DNA of 64,000 nt from Brotaphodocola catenula (lineage in GTDB: Bacteria > Bacillota > Clostridia > Lachnospirales > Lachnospiraceae): contig JAJEPU010000008.1 in NCBI GenBank assembly GCA_020686985.1, forward strand, positions 30,118 to 94,117, given 5' to 3'. How positions within the stretch are numbered: position 1 is the stretch's first letter; each line of letters opens with the position of its first letter. Positions 17,241 to 26,821 of the stretch are shown piece by piece. The notes beneath the pieces are model-generated. The model ran no database searches, was not told the DNA's origin, and worked only from the letters and a program-made list of their open reading frames with translations. The position numbers and the translations under genes are program-made.

Positions 17241-18917
17241 TTATGCCTCGCACGCAATCATAATTGCCGGGATCAGCTGTTTTTTTCTCGAAACCACGCC
17301 CGGAAGTGTCACTGCACACTCTTTTACGTCCAAATGCTCCGGCTCCTGCTGTTCCATATGGAAGGCCTTGAGAATCATCGACTCTGCGCCCGAACCCTGG
17401 CACAGAAGCTCTGTCGACTGCGTCAGAATATTCGTCAGCATGAAGAAGAGCATATCGAGACCATGTTCCTGCTGTACCTTGACCATGTACGGAGCAAGAC
17501 GTTTTTTCAGCTGTTCAAGCTCATCCGCATTCAGCGAGCTGATCTGACCAACACCGAAAGCTACCTTTCCTGCGGAGAAGCGCTTGAAATCCTGATAAAA
17601 GATCTCCTGCTCGCTCTTTCCCTTAAGATTGCTTCCTGCCGCAAACATATCGGCTGCATACTTGTCGATATCAATTCCTGCTGCACACGCAAGTGCAAGA
17701 CCTGCCACGCGGTCTGTCTCTGTACAGGTCGGGGAGCGGAACAGAAGTGTATCGGAAATGATTGCACTGCACAGAAGACCTGCAGTCTCGCGGTCGATCT
17801 CTAAATTGTTCTCGTTGTACATCTGGTAAATAATCGTCGCCGTACATCCAAGAGGCTGATTGCGGAAAAATACCGGTGAGATCGTCTCCACGGTTCCGAG
17901 CTTGTGATGATCGATAATCTCGAGAATATCTGCATTCTCAACTCCATTTACTGCCTGCGCACGCTCATTGTGATCAACAAGAATAATACGTTTTCCTCTT
18001 GCGCCGAGAAGATTTCGACGAGAGATCATTCCCTTATACTTTCCATTTTTATCAAGGATCGGGAAATCACGGTGACGCTTGCTTGTCATCACTTCCTTGA
18101 TTTCGTCAATGTAATCGGTATCCTCAAATGTGATCAGGTTCTCCGTTTTCATGAAATAGCTGATCGGCATACTCTGGTTGACGAGACGGGTTGCCGTGTA
18201 GGTGTCATAAGCCGTCGTAATCACAGCACAACCGCGCTCCTGAGCAAGCTTGCGGATCGTCATTGAGACACCTGCACCCTCGCACACGATGATACAGTCT
18301 GCTTCCATCTCAATCGCACACAGCTGGGACTCGTAACGGTTTCCGAGGATGACAAGGTCATGAGGCTTGATGTAATACTCCATCAGATCCGGGTTTGCAG
18401 CGGCGATCAGAACCTTTCCCTGATCAAAATAGTCGTTCTCATCTCCGACTACCATCGTTCCATCAAGAGTCTCCAAAATATTTTTATACTGAGTCTTTGC
18501 CTTGGAAAGAACATCGCTGTCATAAATACTCATGTAAGATTTTGCAATATCGCCTACGGTGATCAGACCTTCGAGGACTCCGCCCTCGCTGACTGCTGGC
18601 AGAGTGACAACATTCTCATCCTGCATCAGATTCCATGCCTTCTTCAGAGAGATGTTTCGGTCTACGCCCTGCGTTCTACGGATCTCAATATCCTTGACTT
18701 GCGTCTTGACATTTTCCACAAGGCGCGGAGGCTCAATACCAAAGTAGTCCAGCACAAACTGTGTCTCCGCATTTACATGTCCGGCGCGGCATGGCTCATA
18801 CTCCATCCCCGTCAGTTTCTGTTTCATCTTTGCATAACAAATCGCAGAACAGATCGAATCCGTGTCCGGGTTCTTATGTCCAATTACGATCGTCTTTCGC
18901 TTTTTTTCGTCCAGCAT
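17241..18917 (-). CDS. ppaC: Manganese-dependent inorganic pyrophosphatase with CBS and DRTGG domains
   Basis: A 558-residue family II pyrophosphatase. The DHH core is split: VIGHKNPDTDSICSAI at the start, then LVDHNERAQAV and IIDHHKLGTVE after the insert, and a DHHA2 domain at the C-terminus. The insert holds a CBS pair (VKDIEIRRTQG, LEGLITVGDIAKSYM; RHRDFPILDKNGKYKGMIS) around a DRTGG domain, a layout known for adenine-nucleotide-regulated clostridial enzymes. It splits PPi to phosphate. The ATG at 18917 is chosen because AAGGAGG precedes it at good spacing. Confidence 0.95.
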   Translation of the reverse strand: MLDEKKRKTIVIGHKNPDTDSICSAICYAKMKQKLTGMEYEPCRAGHVNAETQFVLDYFGIEPPRLVENVKTQVKDIEIRRTQGVDRNISLKKAWNLMQDENVVTLPAVSEGGVLEGLITVGDIAKSYMSIYDSDVLSKAKTQYKNILETLDGTMVVGDENDYFDQGKVLIAAANPDLMEYYIKPHDLVILGNRYESQLCAIEMEADCIIVCEGAGVSMTIRKLAQERGCAVITTAYDTYTATRLVNQSMPISYFMKTENLITFEDTDYIDEIKEVMTSKRHRDFPILDKNGKYKGMISRRNLLGARGKRIILVDHNERAQAVNGVENADILEIIDHHKLGTVETISPVFFRNQPLGCTATIIYQMYNENNLEIDRETAGLLCSAIISDTLLFRSPTCTETDRVAGLALACAAGIDIDKYAADMFAAGSNLKGKSEQEIFYQDFKRFSAGKVAFGVGQISSLNADELEQLKKRLAPYMVKVQQEHGLDMLFFMLTNILTQSTELLCQGSGAESMILKAFHMEQQEPEHLDVKECAVTLPGVVSRKKQLIPAIMIACEA

Positions 18918-18939
18918 AATTTCCTCCTTATTTTGCATA

Positions 18940-19237
18940 TTTCACAATTTTTTTAATTTTCATTCGCTAAAATTGTCCTGTTTTCACAATCTGTTTACAT
19001 TGTGTTCATATTTTATTCATAATTGTTCCATATACTAAATACATAGAAAACATTGGATGTAACTTGATTTAACCATCAAATTGCACATAGATTTTTCATA
19101 ATTGCCCCGGTCGGATGAGAATCCGCCGGGGTCTCCTCATTTTCTGAGATCTTTCTATCAGAATTACTGCGTTTCTCTGTTTTACTGCGGTCGGTGCATA
19201 ACAAGCGCCACTGGCGCTTTGCACCCTCGCGGAGCGT
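18940..19237. other. Intergenic stretch upstream of the pyrophosphatase gene
   Basis: AT-rich DNA from 18940 to 19100, then a strong stem at 19105-19131 (CCCCGGTCGGAT pairing with ATCCGCCGGGG) followed by TCTCCTCATTTTC on the plus strand. This looks like a plus-strand terminator with no gene before it, so a short plus-strand RNA from about 19030 is possible. A partial match to repeat family C (TATCAGAATTACTGCG) follows at about 19156. Confidence 0.35.
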
Positions 19238-19323
19238 ATAACTCAGAAGGGGATTGTCTCCCCTACTGAGAAGACCTGTGATACCCCCACCTAAAGAGGA
19301 GGGGGATATCCACTCTGAGTTAT
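19238..19323. repeat. Intergenic repeat family B, copy 1 (86 bp, three stems)
   Basis: The ends ATAACTCAGA and TCTGAGTTAT are a perfect inverted repeat. Inside lie two further stems, AGGGGAttgtCTCCCCT and CCCCCACCTaaagAGGAGGGGG, so the whole can fold as a clover. A copy of identical length lies at 58471-58556. Both are preceded by CTCGCGGAGCGT. Confidence 0.8.
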
Positions 19324-19423
19324 ATTTGAGACCTTTTAACCCCGTTTTTCTTCCATAACGCTTCCATAAATTAAAAACCCAAATTTACTTAAACATAACT
19401 TGAACATGAAAGCCATTTGAAAC

Positions 19424-19452
19424 ACAAGAGCCCGGCAAGCCGGACTCTCGTT
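19424..19452 (-). terminator. Terminator of the glucokinase gene
   Basis: On the minus strand GAGAGTCCGGC pairs with GCCGGGCTCT across a two-base loop and is followed by TGTGTTTC. It lies 20 bases past the glucokinase stop. Confidence 0.7.
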
Positions 19453-19470
19453 TCTCATTTTCTTGTATTT

Positions 19471-20418
19471 TTAGTCCAAAACCAGACGAGCTGCTCCGTA
19501 GATTCCAGCATCATTTCCGAGCTTTGCAAGACCAATCACTGCCTTGTTCTCTGAGATCGGAGTGTAATGACGATAATATTTATCAATGACATCGATCAGG
19601 AACTGACCTGCCTTTGATACACCTCCGCCGATGACAAACATCTGCGGGTCCACAGTCATTGCCAGCTGTGCCAGAACAAGTCCAAGATAACGTCCAACCG
19701 TCTCCACAACCTCAAGCGCCAGATCATCTCCATTCTTTGCCTCATCGAGAACATCTTTTGCGGTCACATCATCGCCAAACTTGCGCAGAGCAGACGGGGT
19801 ATCCGTCGCCTTCATCTTTCTGCGCGCCTCTCTCGCAATTCCGGTTGCACTTGCAACCTGCTCAAGACAGCCAACACCACCACAGTTGCAGTGCTCCGTC
19901 TCCTCATCGCGAACGTGGATATGACCGATCTCACCAGCGAGACCATGCTTACCGGCAATGATCTTCTCATCGATGATCACGCCACCGCCGACGCCCGTTC
20001 CAAGCGTTACCATGACGATGTCGGTGTATCCCATACCACCGCCCTGCCACATCTCACCGAGCGCTGCCACGTTTGCATCGTTTCCGCTCTTAACCGGAAT
20101 TCCGTCAAGAAGATCACTGAGCACCTTCTGCGGATTTAAATCGTGCCATCCAAGATTAACACAAACCTCTACATAGCCATCTGGCATCACCGGTCCTGGT
20201 ACTCCCATTCCGGCACCAACGATCTCATCTTTATGGATTTCTTTTTCAATCAGGACACGACGAATGGAATCTGCCACATCCTCAAGGATGTAACGTCCGC
20301 CCTCTTCCTTTCTGGTCGGAACCTCCCACTTGAAAATCAGTGTTCCATCTTTCTCAAACAGTCCCAACTTCACCGAAGTTCCGCCAATATCGACTCCAAT
20401 ACACTTTTTCTTCTCCAT
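19471..20418 (-). CDS. glcK: Glucokinase, ROK family
   Basis: A 315-residue sugar kinase. The ATP-binding phosphate-1 motif is IGVDIGGTSVKLGLFEKDG, the sugar site GNDANVAALGEMWQGGG, the second phosphate loop VTLGTGVGGGVIID, and the zinc-binding ROK motif CNCGGVGCLEQVAS after GEIGHIHV. It phosphorylates glucose to glucose 6-phosphate. The ATG at 20418 follows a GGAGAGGGAGTAAGGAT purine-rich stretch. It stands alone between repeats A3 and B1. Another hexose as main substrate cannot be excluded. Confidence 0.93.
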   Translation of the reverse strand: MEKKKCIGVDIGGTSVKLGLFEKDGTLIFKWEVPTRKEEGGRYILEDVADSIRRVLIEKEIHKDEIVGAGMGVPGPVMPDGYVEVCVNLGWHDLNPQKVLSDLLDGIPVKSGNDANVAALGEMWQGGGMGYTDIVMVTLGTGVGGGVIIDEKIIAGKHGLAGEIGHIHVRDEETEHCNCGGVGCLEQVASATGIAREARRKMKATDTPSALRKFGDDVTAKDVLDEAKNGDDLALEVVETVGRYLGLVLAQLAMTVDPQMFVIGGGVSKAGQFLIDVIDKYYRHYTPISENKAVIGLAKLGNDAGIYGAARLVLD

Positions 20419-20570
20419 ATCCTTACTCCCTCTCCTTCTCCATTTTTCAGATCCCAAAACAACTCTGTTTTTCTGTAAACCATGTGTCAAACATCACAAG
20501 TCTTCTCGGCTTGATTATAAAAGAAAGCCACTCTGATTGCAAGTATAAAATCGCATACCCGAACAACTGA

Positions 20571-20637
20571 AAAAAATGTGCCTTGGCGCATTCTAGCGGA
20601 GCTTTTTTTATATGATAGGACACAATTTCCTATCATA
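20571..20637. repeat. Intergenic repeat family A, copy 3
   Basis: The hairpin at 20611-20637 repeats TATGATAGGA / TCCTATCATA around CACAATT. It is preceded by AATGTGCCTTGGCGCATT and GCGGAGCTTTTTTT. It lies directly past the transketolase terminator on the minus strand. Confidence 0.8.
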
Positions 20638-20642
20638 TGAAA

Positions 20643-20677
20643 AACCGCCCGGACAGAATTTCTCCATCCAGACGGTC
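20643..20677 (-). terminator. Terminator of the transketolase gene
   Basis: On the minus strand ACCGTCTGGAT pairs with TCCGGGCGGT and is followed by TTTTTC. Confidence 0.75.
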
Positions 20678-20756
20678 TCTCGGCAAAAACGAATTTTTTA
20701 ATTTTTCAAACCTTAATGCTTAATTGCCAAATGGTGAATGGTGAACCTTGCGGAAA

Positions 20757-22748
20757 TTAGCCGAGCTTGCGTGCGGTCTCCACAACGTTCTCAACCGTGA
20801 AGCCAAAGTGCTCAAACAGCTGTTTTGCCGGACCACTTGCTCCGAATCCATTCATCGTCACATAAGCGCCATCAAGACCTACATAGCGTCCCCATCCGAA
20901 GTCGCTGAGTGCCTCGATTGCAACACGCTTGCGAACTGCCTTCGGAAGAATGGACTCCTTGTACTCCTCGCTCTGCTCCTCGAACAGATCCATACACGGC
21001 ATGGATACGACACGGACTTTCTTGCCCTCTGCGCTCAAAACTTCCTTTGCCTTCACAGCCAGCTCTACCTCAGAACCGGAAGCCATCAGGATCAGCTCCG
21101 GAGTTCCCTCACAGTCATCAAGTACATAAGCACCTTTAAGTGCCTCACGACTGCTTCCTGCCATCGGGGTCAGGTTCTGTCTCGTCAGAACGAGAGCGGT
21201 CGGTGTCGTCTCAGAAGTCACTGCGCTGTACCATGCGGATGCAGTCTCCACGGCATCACATGGACGGAATACATGGAAGTTCGGCATTGCGCGGAACATC
21301 GCAAGCTGCTCGATCGGCTCATGGGTCGGACCATCCTCACCGACACCGATGCTGTCGTGTGTGAATACGAAGGTCAGCGGAGTCTTCATCAGAGCAGACA
21401 GACGTGCCATCGGCTTCGTGTAATCGCTGAATACGAAGAAGGTTGCGACATAGGACTGAAGACCACCGTGAAGCATCATTCCGTTTCCGATCGCGGTCAT
21501 TGCAAGCTCACGAACACCGAAGTGCATGTTGCGTCCTGCGCGGTTCTCCTTCGAGAAATCTCCCTCGCCGTTCATATAGGTCTTGTTCGACGGTGCCAGA
21601 TCCGCAGATCCGCCCATCAGGTTCGGCATCAGATCTTTCAGGCGATTGATGACCTTTCCAGAAAGGCTACGGGTTGCCTCCGGCTTCTCAGTCTGTGCCC
21701 AGAAGCTCTCATCCTCCCAGAGTGCCTTCTTAACGGCTTCCTTTCCGTCAAAATACTGGTTCCAGAGTGCTTCCATCTCCGGATACTCCTCGCAGTATCC
21801 AGCAAACATGGCTTTCCACTCTGCCTCAGCCTCAGCCTTTTCTTCACCTGCTCTGCTGAAGTTCTCATAAACTTCCTTCGGTACCTCAAACGGCTCCTCA
21901 CATGGCCACTCGAGGAACTTTCTCAGCTCTGCCACATTCTCCACACCAAGAGGCTCACCGTGAGCGCTTGCCTTGCCCTGCTTTGCCGGGCATCCGTATC
22001 CGATCTGGGTCTTGATCATGATGAAGGACGGTCTGCTCAAATCTGCCTTTGCCTCCTCGATTGCATTTCCGATTGCAGTCAGATCATTTCCGTCCTCCAC
22101 AGTCAGAGTCTGGAAGCCAAATGCCTGCATACGCTCCTGTACATTCTCGGTAAATGCAATATCCGTGCTTCCCTCGATAGAAATCTGGTTGGAATCATAG
22201 AGTACGATCAATTTTCCAAGTCCGAGTGTTCCTGCGAGTGAAAATGCCTCGGAGGAGATTCCCTCCATCATGCATCCATCTCCGCCGAGAACAAAGGTGT
22301 AGTGATCCACTACCGGATAATTTTCCTTATTGAACACCTCTGCGAGATGTGCCTCTGCAATCGCCATGCCGACTGCCATTCCCATACCTGCTCCGAGCGG
22401 TCCGGTCGTAGCCTCAACGCCTACAGTATGACCGTACTCCGGATGACCTGCGGTCTTGGAGCCGAGCTGACGAAAATTCATCAGATCTTCCTTGGAAAGA
22501 TCTCCGTAGCCAAACAGGTGAAGCAGAGAATACAGCAACATCGAGCCGTGTCCTCCAGAAAGAATGAAGCGGTCGCGGTTTGCCCACTTCGGGTCTGCCG
22601 GATTGTGGTTCATGTGGTTCATCCACAGCTCATAGGCAGTCGGAGCGCATCCAAGCGGAAGTCCCGGGTGACCGGAATTTGCCTTCTGGATCGCATCTGC
22701 TGATAACACACGGATCGCATTAACTGACAACGTATCAATCGTACTCAT
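20757..22748 (-). CDS. tkt: Transketolase
   Basis: A full-length 663-residue transketolase. The order is an N-terminal thiamine diphosphate domain (KANSGHPGLPLGCAPTAYEL, GDGCMMEGISSEAFSLAGTL, LYDSNQISIEGSTD), a pyrimidine-binding domain (FGVRELAMTAIGNGM, FVFTHDSIGVGEDGPTHEP) and a C-terminal regulatory domain. It moves two-carbon units between sugar phosphates in the pentose phosphate pathway. The ATG at 22748 is preceded by AAAGGAGG. The single-chain form is typical of main-pathway enzymes, unlike split transketolases. The DUF5711 gene ends 35 bases upstream and may be read through into tkt. Confidence 0.97.
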   Translation of the reverse strand: MSTIDTLSVNAIRVLSADAIQKANSGHPGLPLGCAPTAYELWMNHMNHNPADPKWANRDRFILSGGHGSMLLYSLLHLFGYGDLSKEDLMNFRQLGSKTAGHPEYGHTVGVEATTGPLGAGMGMAVGMAIAEAHLAEVFNKENYPVVDHYTFVLGGDGCMMEGISSEAFSLAGTLGLGKLIVLYDSNQISIEGSTDIAFTENVQERMQAFGFQTLTVEDGNDLTAIGNAIEEAKADLSRPSFIMIKTQIGYGCPAKQGKASAHGEPLGVENVAELRKFLEWPCEEPFEVPKEVYENFSRAGEEKAEAEAEWKAMFAGYCEEYPEMEALWNQYFDGKEAVKKALWEDESFWAQTEKPEATRSLSGKVINRLKDLMPNLMGGSADLAPSNKTYMNGEGDFSKENRAGRNMHFGVRELAMTAIGNGMMLHGGLQSYVATFFVFSDYTKPMARLSALMKTPLTFVFTHDSIGVGEDGPTHEPIEQLAMFRAMPNFHVFRPCDAVETASAWYSAVTSETTPTALVLTRQNLTPMAGSSREALKGAYVLDDCEGTPELILMASGSEVELAVKAKEVLSAEGKKVRVVSMPCMDLFEEQSEEYKESILPKAVRKRVAIEALSDFGWGRYVGLDGAYVTMNGFGASGPAKQLFEHFGFTVENVVETARKLG

Positions 22749-22783
22749 TGGTAATCCTCCTTTGGGGTGGTTGTGTAATTTTG

Positions 22784-24061
22784 TTACCTTAACTTGATCT
22801 CCCGCATCTGTTGCGGTCCGGACACTACAAGAGTGTTCGGAAATCTACCTTTTCGTATCTTTGAAACCGTAAAATCAAATGTGGCATACAGCTTCTGAAC
22901 CCCCGCCATATTAAAGATTTCACATGAATTCTCATTATACAGAATAATCAAATCATCGTCAATATCAAGGTGAGTATACTCATAGGTAAAATCTTTCGTA
23001 AACATATGACTTCCGTCTTTTCGGTAGACCTGAAGACTGCTCGTATATTCTCCCGAAGGATTCTTTAAAATCATCGCCACATAATCTTTGTTGTAACAAA
23101 CGCTCTGAATCTCCGATTCCACTGCGACCTGCGCCACAAGCGCCGGGGACGCGATATTTTCCGTGGAAAAGAACGTCAGCCCCGTTCCCGAAATTGCACA
23201 GGAGTAGGAATTGTTCATGTAGAACACACGCGGGACAATCGTTCCGTCAAACGGATCGTCAAATCCTCCGACAATTCGATCCGGAACATTTTTTCCGACC
23301 TCGGAAAAATCATAAAATACCACGCGGTTTTTCAGCTCGCCGTTCTTGATATACACAACAGAACACATCAGCTGTGTACCGTCCTCCGAGAGTGCCTCTC
23401 CGAGCACATATCCATCTCCCGAAATGATCGTCTTGATTCCTACCTGAAGAGAGCTTCCATCACGGTCATAAAACATGACGTAACTCGCAGTAGAATCCTC
23501 GACAACCGCCGCAACAATCCCCGTTCCCGAGATCGTCACCTTACTGATCGGAAGCACCGTCGATGCCTCCCCGACTTTTCCGGTTGAACCGAAAATATAG
23601 ATCTTGTTTCCCTGCCGGTCTGCAATCGCGACATAGTCGCCCTGCTTTGTGACAATCGGATTCTTCATCTCATAGCTCTCTGTCCAGACCGTCTTTCCGT
23701 GATTGTCCAGATAGGAAGCACCATCCTTTGTGTACTTGAGTACATTATTCCCAAAACTTTCGTATCCGACCAGGCTTCCCTCATTCATATCGGTCTGCCA
23801 CGCCGTCTCATAGCTGACATACTGATAATTTCTCTGGTAATAATAAAGTCCGCCTCCTGCTCCACCTATCACTGCCAGCAAAGCGACAAGAAGGATCAGC
23901 TTGCGCCTTCGCGCTTTCTTGTATGCCTGGACTGCTGTCTCTTCCCCATCCGGGTTAAGTTCCGAACGCAACTCCGGTGGGATCGGAGCTCCTGCGGAAA
24001 TCACTCTCTGTCGCAGTTTTTGTTTCTTGCTTTCTCTGCTCATGGAGCTCATATCACTCAT
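22784..24061 (-). CDS. DUF5711 membrane-anchored protein
   Basis: A 425-residue protein with a basic cytoplasmic start, one membrane segment (about 52-73, LILLVALLAVIGGAGGGLYY) and an outside domain of repeated beta-rich units such as VAIADRQGNKIYIFGSTGKV and VYRKDGSHMFTKDF. This resembles a beta-propeller; the pattern fits DUF5711, common in Lachnospiraceae and without known function. The ATG at 24061 has GGGAGATAAGGA upstream. The LysM/MPN-like gene lies 270 bases upstream on the same strand, and the two may share an envelope role. Confidence 0.8.
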   Translation of the reverse strand: MSDMSSMSRESKKQKLRQRVISAGAPIPPELRSELNPDGEETAVQAYKKARRRKLILLVALLAVIGGAGGGLYYYQRNYQYVSYETAWQTDMNEGSLVGYESFGNNVLKYTKDGASYLDNHGKTVWTESYEMKNPIVTKQGDYVAIADRQGNKIYIFGSTGKVGEASTVLPISKVTISGTGIVAAVVEDSTASYVMFYDRDGSSLQVGIKTIISGDGYVLGEALSEDGTQLMCSVVYIKNGELKNRVVFYDFSEVGKNVPDRIVGGFDDPFDGTIVPRVFYMNNSYSCAISGTGLTFFSTENIASPALVAQVAVESEIQSVCYNKDYVAMILKNPSGEYTSSLQVYRKDGSHMFTKDFTYEYTHLDIDDDLIILYNENSCEIFNMAGVQKLYATFDFTVSKIRKGRFPNTLVVSGPQQMREIKLR

Positions 24062-24331
24062 GATTCCTTATCTCCCAAATATGATTCTGTCATATTTTTC
24101 CATATAAGATTTTTACTCGGACAGATTCATATCTCTTTTCTCGTATTCATTATTAATTTCTGTTTCCGAAAATGATCTTTGCATTTCTCTCTCAGATATA
24201 AACTGCCACATCTGCTTCTGTTGATCCAGGCGTGGTACTCTGCAATTTTGATAGATGCACAGATCTTTATGCAAAAGTACATTTTGAAACACGCTCTAGT
24301 ATATCTCATTTTGAGATACGGGTCAAAGAGT

Positions 24332-25777
24332 TTACGGATTGATTTCCGGTGGGAGATAAATCTTCTGCCCCACAGAGAGATGACTTCCATCTCCAAGCTG
24401 ATTCCATGCACAGATCGTCTCCAAATTTGCGAGGCTGTGATACCGATCCATGCAGATCCCATACAAAGTCTCTCCGGTCTGCACGACATGAGAAATCGCA
24501 TTCGACGGAATGGACACCTGCTGAACCTGCTGAGATTGTGAACCTGATGAAGCTGACAGGTTCTGCTCACTTGAGTTATTTGAACTATTTGAGCTATTTT
24601 GTGAACCTGAGAGATCTGAGGAGTCTGGTTCACTTGAGGAACTCGACACACTTGACACACTTGACGCACCTGGAGATTCCACAGAAAGGCTCAATGACTC
24701 TGTCTGCGCTCCATTTGCGCTCTGTCCGCTCCCCTCTGCGCCGTCCATCCCACTCATTCCTGAACGTTCATCGCTTCCTGCATTCCCTGACGAACTCAGT
24801 GAATTTGACGAATTTGATGAATCTGACGAATTCGCAGAATCGTCTCCCGCATCCCCGAGCTGAATTTCTGCAAGCGTCGGATAGACTTCCCCCGGCACAT
24901 GCTCGATCTCAACCTCATCTGCTGTGCCCCCTGCCTGAGAACCGACTGCCTGTCCGGTCTTTGCTCTCAAAATTCTCGTCCAGTCCCCCGCACTGCCCTC
25001 AGGCACCACAGACGCGAGCACTGCCTCCATCTGTTGCATCTTGTGGTAATTGTTCACCATGACGACACCGCCCGCAAGCACGACGAGGGAGAGCACCCCA
25101 CAGGCTGTACCGAGCGTTCCGGTTAGACTCCTGCGTTTTCCCGCCTTCACCTGGTTCTCTTCCATTTTTTTTCGGAAATCACGGATCACTCCGTCCCTCG
25201 TCTGGCTCTCAATCCGCCTTGCGTCTTTTCGAGAAACCATGTAGTCCTGCATCATCTGATTTTTTTCGTAGTAAATGTTGTATCCCCGCAATTTATAAAA
25301 TCCGTCCTCCGAGGCAGTATACACTGCTTCCTCCCCCTCAAGTCCGCTGTTGACATACATCAGCTGATTCTTTCCGGAAAAATACGTCCCATGCTGTTTC
25401 CAATAGTTGAGCGGGCTGAGCATCGCTCCGGGAGCACCGCAGAGAAACCATCCAAGGACGATCCGTCTCGGAAACATCTGCTCCATATCTCGATATGCCT
25501 TTTTCCAGAGTTCTTCAGAAAATTCTACTTTTTCTCCTCCGATGGACGCGCCCTCTATCTCGAGTGCCCCATCCACAAACAGATAGGGAACACCGTCCTC
25601 CTCCCGATTTTCGCCCAGCAAAAGTCCGACCCGCAGATCCTGTCCGCCGGTCGGGTAGAGACGCCTCAAATATGTATTTACATAGTCTTCGACATAAAGC
25701 TTTAAAACCGGGTCCCGCTCCCCGATCTGCCGGATATTTTTCGGCAACTTCGGGTATGGATTATAACATTCTCCCAT
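24332..25777 (-). CDS. LysM protein with degenerate MPN/JAMM-like domain and Ser-rich linker
   Basis: A 481-residue protein. Residues about 45-165 follow the MPN pattern: RVGLLLGENREEDG, then VLGWFLCGAPGAMLSPLNYW in the place of the usual GWYHSHP-type metal site, then a terminal strand. The His-x-His pair is missing (FLCGAPG), so this looks metal-free. A membrane segment lies near 220-240 (VLSLVVLAGGVVMV). A long Ser/Asn/Gly linker follows, and a single LysM at the C-terminus (HVVQTGETLYGICMDRYHS, LSVGQKIYLPPE). LysM would hold it to peptidoglycan. The MPN reading is inference from pattern. Confidence 0.75.
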   Translation of the reverse strand: MGECYNPYPKLPKNIRQIGERDPVLKLYVEDYVNTYLRRLYPTGGQDLRVGLLLGENREEDGVPYLFVDGALEIEGASIGGEKVEFSEELWKKAYRDMEQMFPRRIVLGWFLCGAPGAMLSPLNYWKQHGTYFSGKNQLMYVNSGLEGEEAVYTASEDGFYKLRGYNIYYEKNQMMQDYMVSRKDARRIESQTRDGVIRDFRKKMEENQVKAGKRRSLTGTLGTACGVLSLVVLAGGVVMVNNYHKMQQMEAVLASVVPEGSAGDWTRILRAKTGQAVGSQAGGTADEVEIEHVPGEVYPTLAEIQLGDAGDDSANSSDSSNSSNSLSSSGNAGSDERSGMSGMDGAEGSGQSANGAQTESLSLSVESPGASSVSSVSSSSSEPDSSDLSGSQNSSNSSNNSSEQNLSASSGSQSQQVQQVSIPSNAISHVVQTGETLYGICMDRYHSLANLETICAWNQLGDGSHLSVGQKIYLPPEINP

Positions 25778-26056
25778 AATCTAATCTCACCATCCTGCCA
25801 TTTCTTTCTCCGTGAGTGCGTCCCAGATGTTCCAGAAATGCCACTGAGTCAGACACCAAATGCTCTGTCTTGCGCATCTCTCGCCTGTCCGTCCTGTCGC
25901 ATAATAACCGGCAGATAACCGAAAAAAACATTTCTTTTTAGGTTGGCACACACTCTGACAACCGAACAGGCTGCAAAGAAGTTACAAGGTTATAACCTTA
26001 GCCTGTCCAGATGTCTGATCACAGCAGAGTATATCACGGGAAAAGCAAAGAATTTG

Positions 26057-26821
26057 TCAAATCCAGGTACGATTTTCGAGGAACTGTTCGACAAGAAATG
26101 CCGATTCACAGATGTAATCTGCCATCTGCATAACGAGTGAAAGTCGAACGCTCTGGAGCATCAGCGGATCGCGATTTCCATATCCACCCACAATGCCCGT
26201 TAGAAAAATATCCCCGACCGCCTGTAATTCCTTCGCCACTCCAAGTCCCGGTCGGAGTGAGCCACGCCCGAGTGTCACACAGCCGACATGCTCCATGCTC
26301 CCGACGGAGGCATCCACAGCAACGATCACACTGCGTGGATAACGTTGGTGAATCATCCGGACATATTGTTCGAGATTCATCGCATGAACAGGGCGCTCGA
26401 GCGTTCCGACAACCTGAAGTCTTCGCACATTTCCCGATGACAATTTGTAACCGATCAGAGGTCCGAGACTGTCCCCGGTCGAGCGATCCGTCCCTATGCA
26501 CAAAAAGACAACTCCATTTCGTTCCCTCGTGCTCAGAAGCTCCCCAATCATCGCGCACATCAGCCCTGCACAGTAGCGGACATCTCCCCTCTGTCGCGAG
26601 TCAAAATAATAAATCCCATATCGGTTTCCGTTTTTTCGTTCTGCCTGCTGTACTTGCTCCATCTGTGCTTTTATCTGTGTTTTTATTGGCGCTTTCATTG
26701 GCGTTTTTACCTGTGTTTCTACCGCCGTTTCTACCTGTGTTCTGATTTGAGGAGTGATTCGCATTATTTTCCCCTGTTCCTCTATTTTCATTTCTGATTT
26801 TCTCTTCAATAATTTCATCAT
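26057..26821 (-). CDS. yyaC: Spore protease YyaC-like protein (DUF1256)
   Basis: About 254 residues from the chosen start. The conserved 190-residue C-terminal domain carries the family signature FLCIGTDRSTGDSLGPLIG, then LERPVHAMNLEQY, VIVAVDASVGSMEHVG and GVGGYGNRD-like GIVGGYGNRDPLML. The fold resembles the hydrogenase-maturation/GPR type of protease; YyaC of Bacillus is a sporulation protein of uncertain role. The N-terminal 60 residues are a Thr/Gln/Lys repeat of about 12-bp units, so the start is unclear: 26821 and 26764 are both possible, the latter with AGGGGAAAA upstream. Confidence 0.85.
   Translation of the reverse strand: MMKLLKRKSEMKIEEQGKIMRITPQIRTQVETAVETQVKTPMKAPIKTQIKAQMEQVQQAERKNGNRYGIYYFDSRQRGDVRYCAGLMCAMIGELLSTRERNGVVFLCIGTDRSTGDSLGPLIGYKLSSGNVRRLQVVGTLERPVHAMNLEQYVRMIHQRYPRSVIVAVDASVGSMEHVGCVTLGRGSLRPGLGVAKELQAVGDIFLTGIVGGYGNRDPLMLQSVRLSLVMQMADYICESAFLVEQFLENRTWI

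Noticed and set aside
16251..17804. A 517-codon open frame on the plus strand
   Set aside because: It crosses the flavin reductase gene, an intergenic region and the pyrophosphatase gene and has no family motif.
20748..22241. A 497-codon open frame opposite transketolase
   Set aside because: A shadow of codon usage in a conserved gene; Cys/His/Arg-rich.
24540..24850. Short tandem repeats that might suggest a CRISPR or VNTR array
   Set aside because: They encode the Ser/Asn-rich linker of the LysM protein and have no constant repeat-spacer structure.
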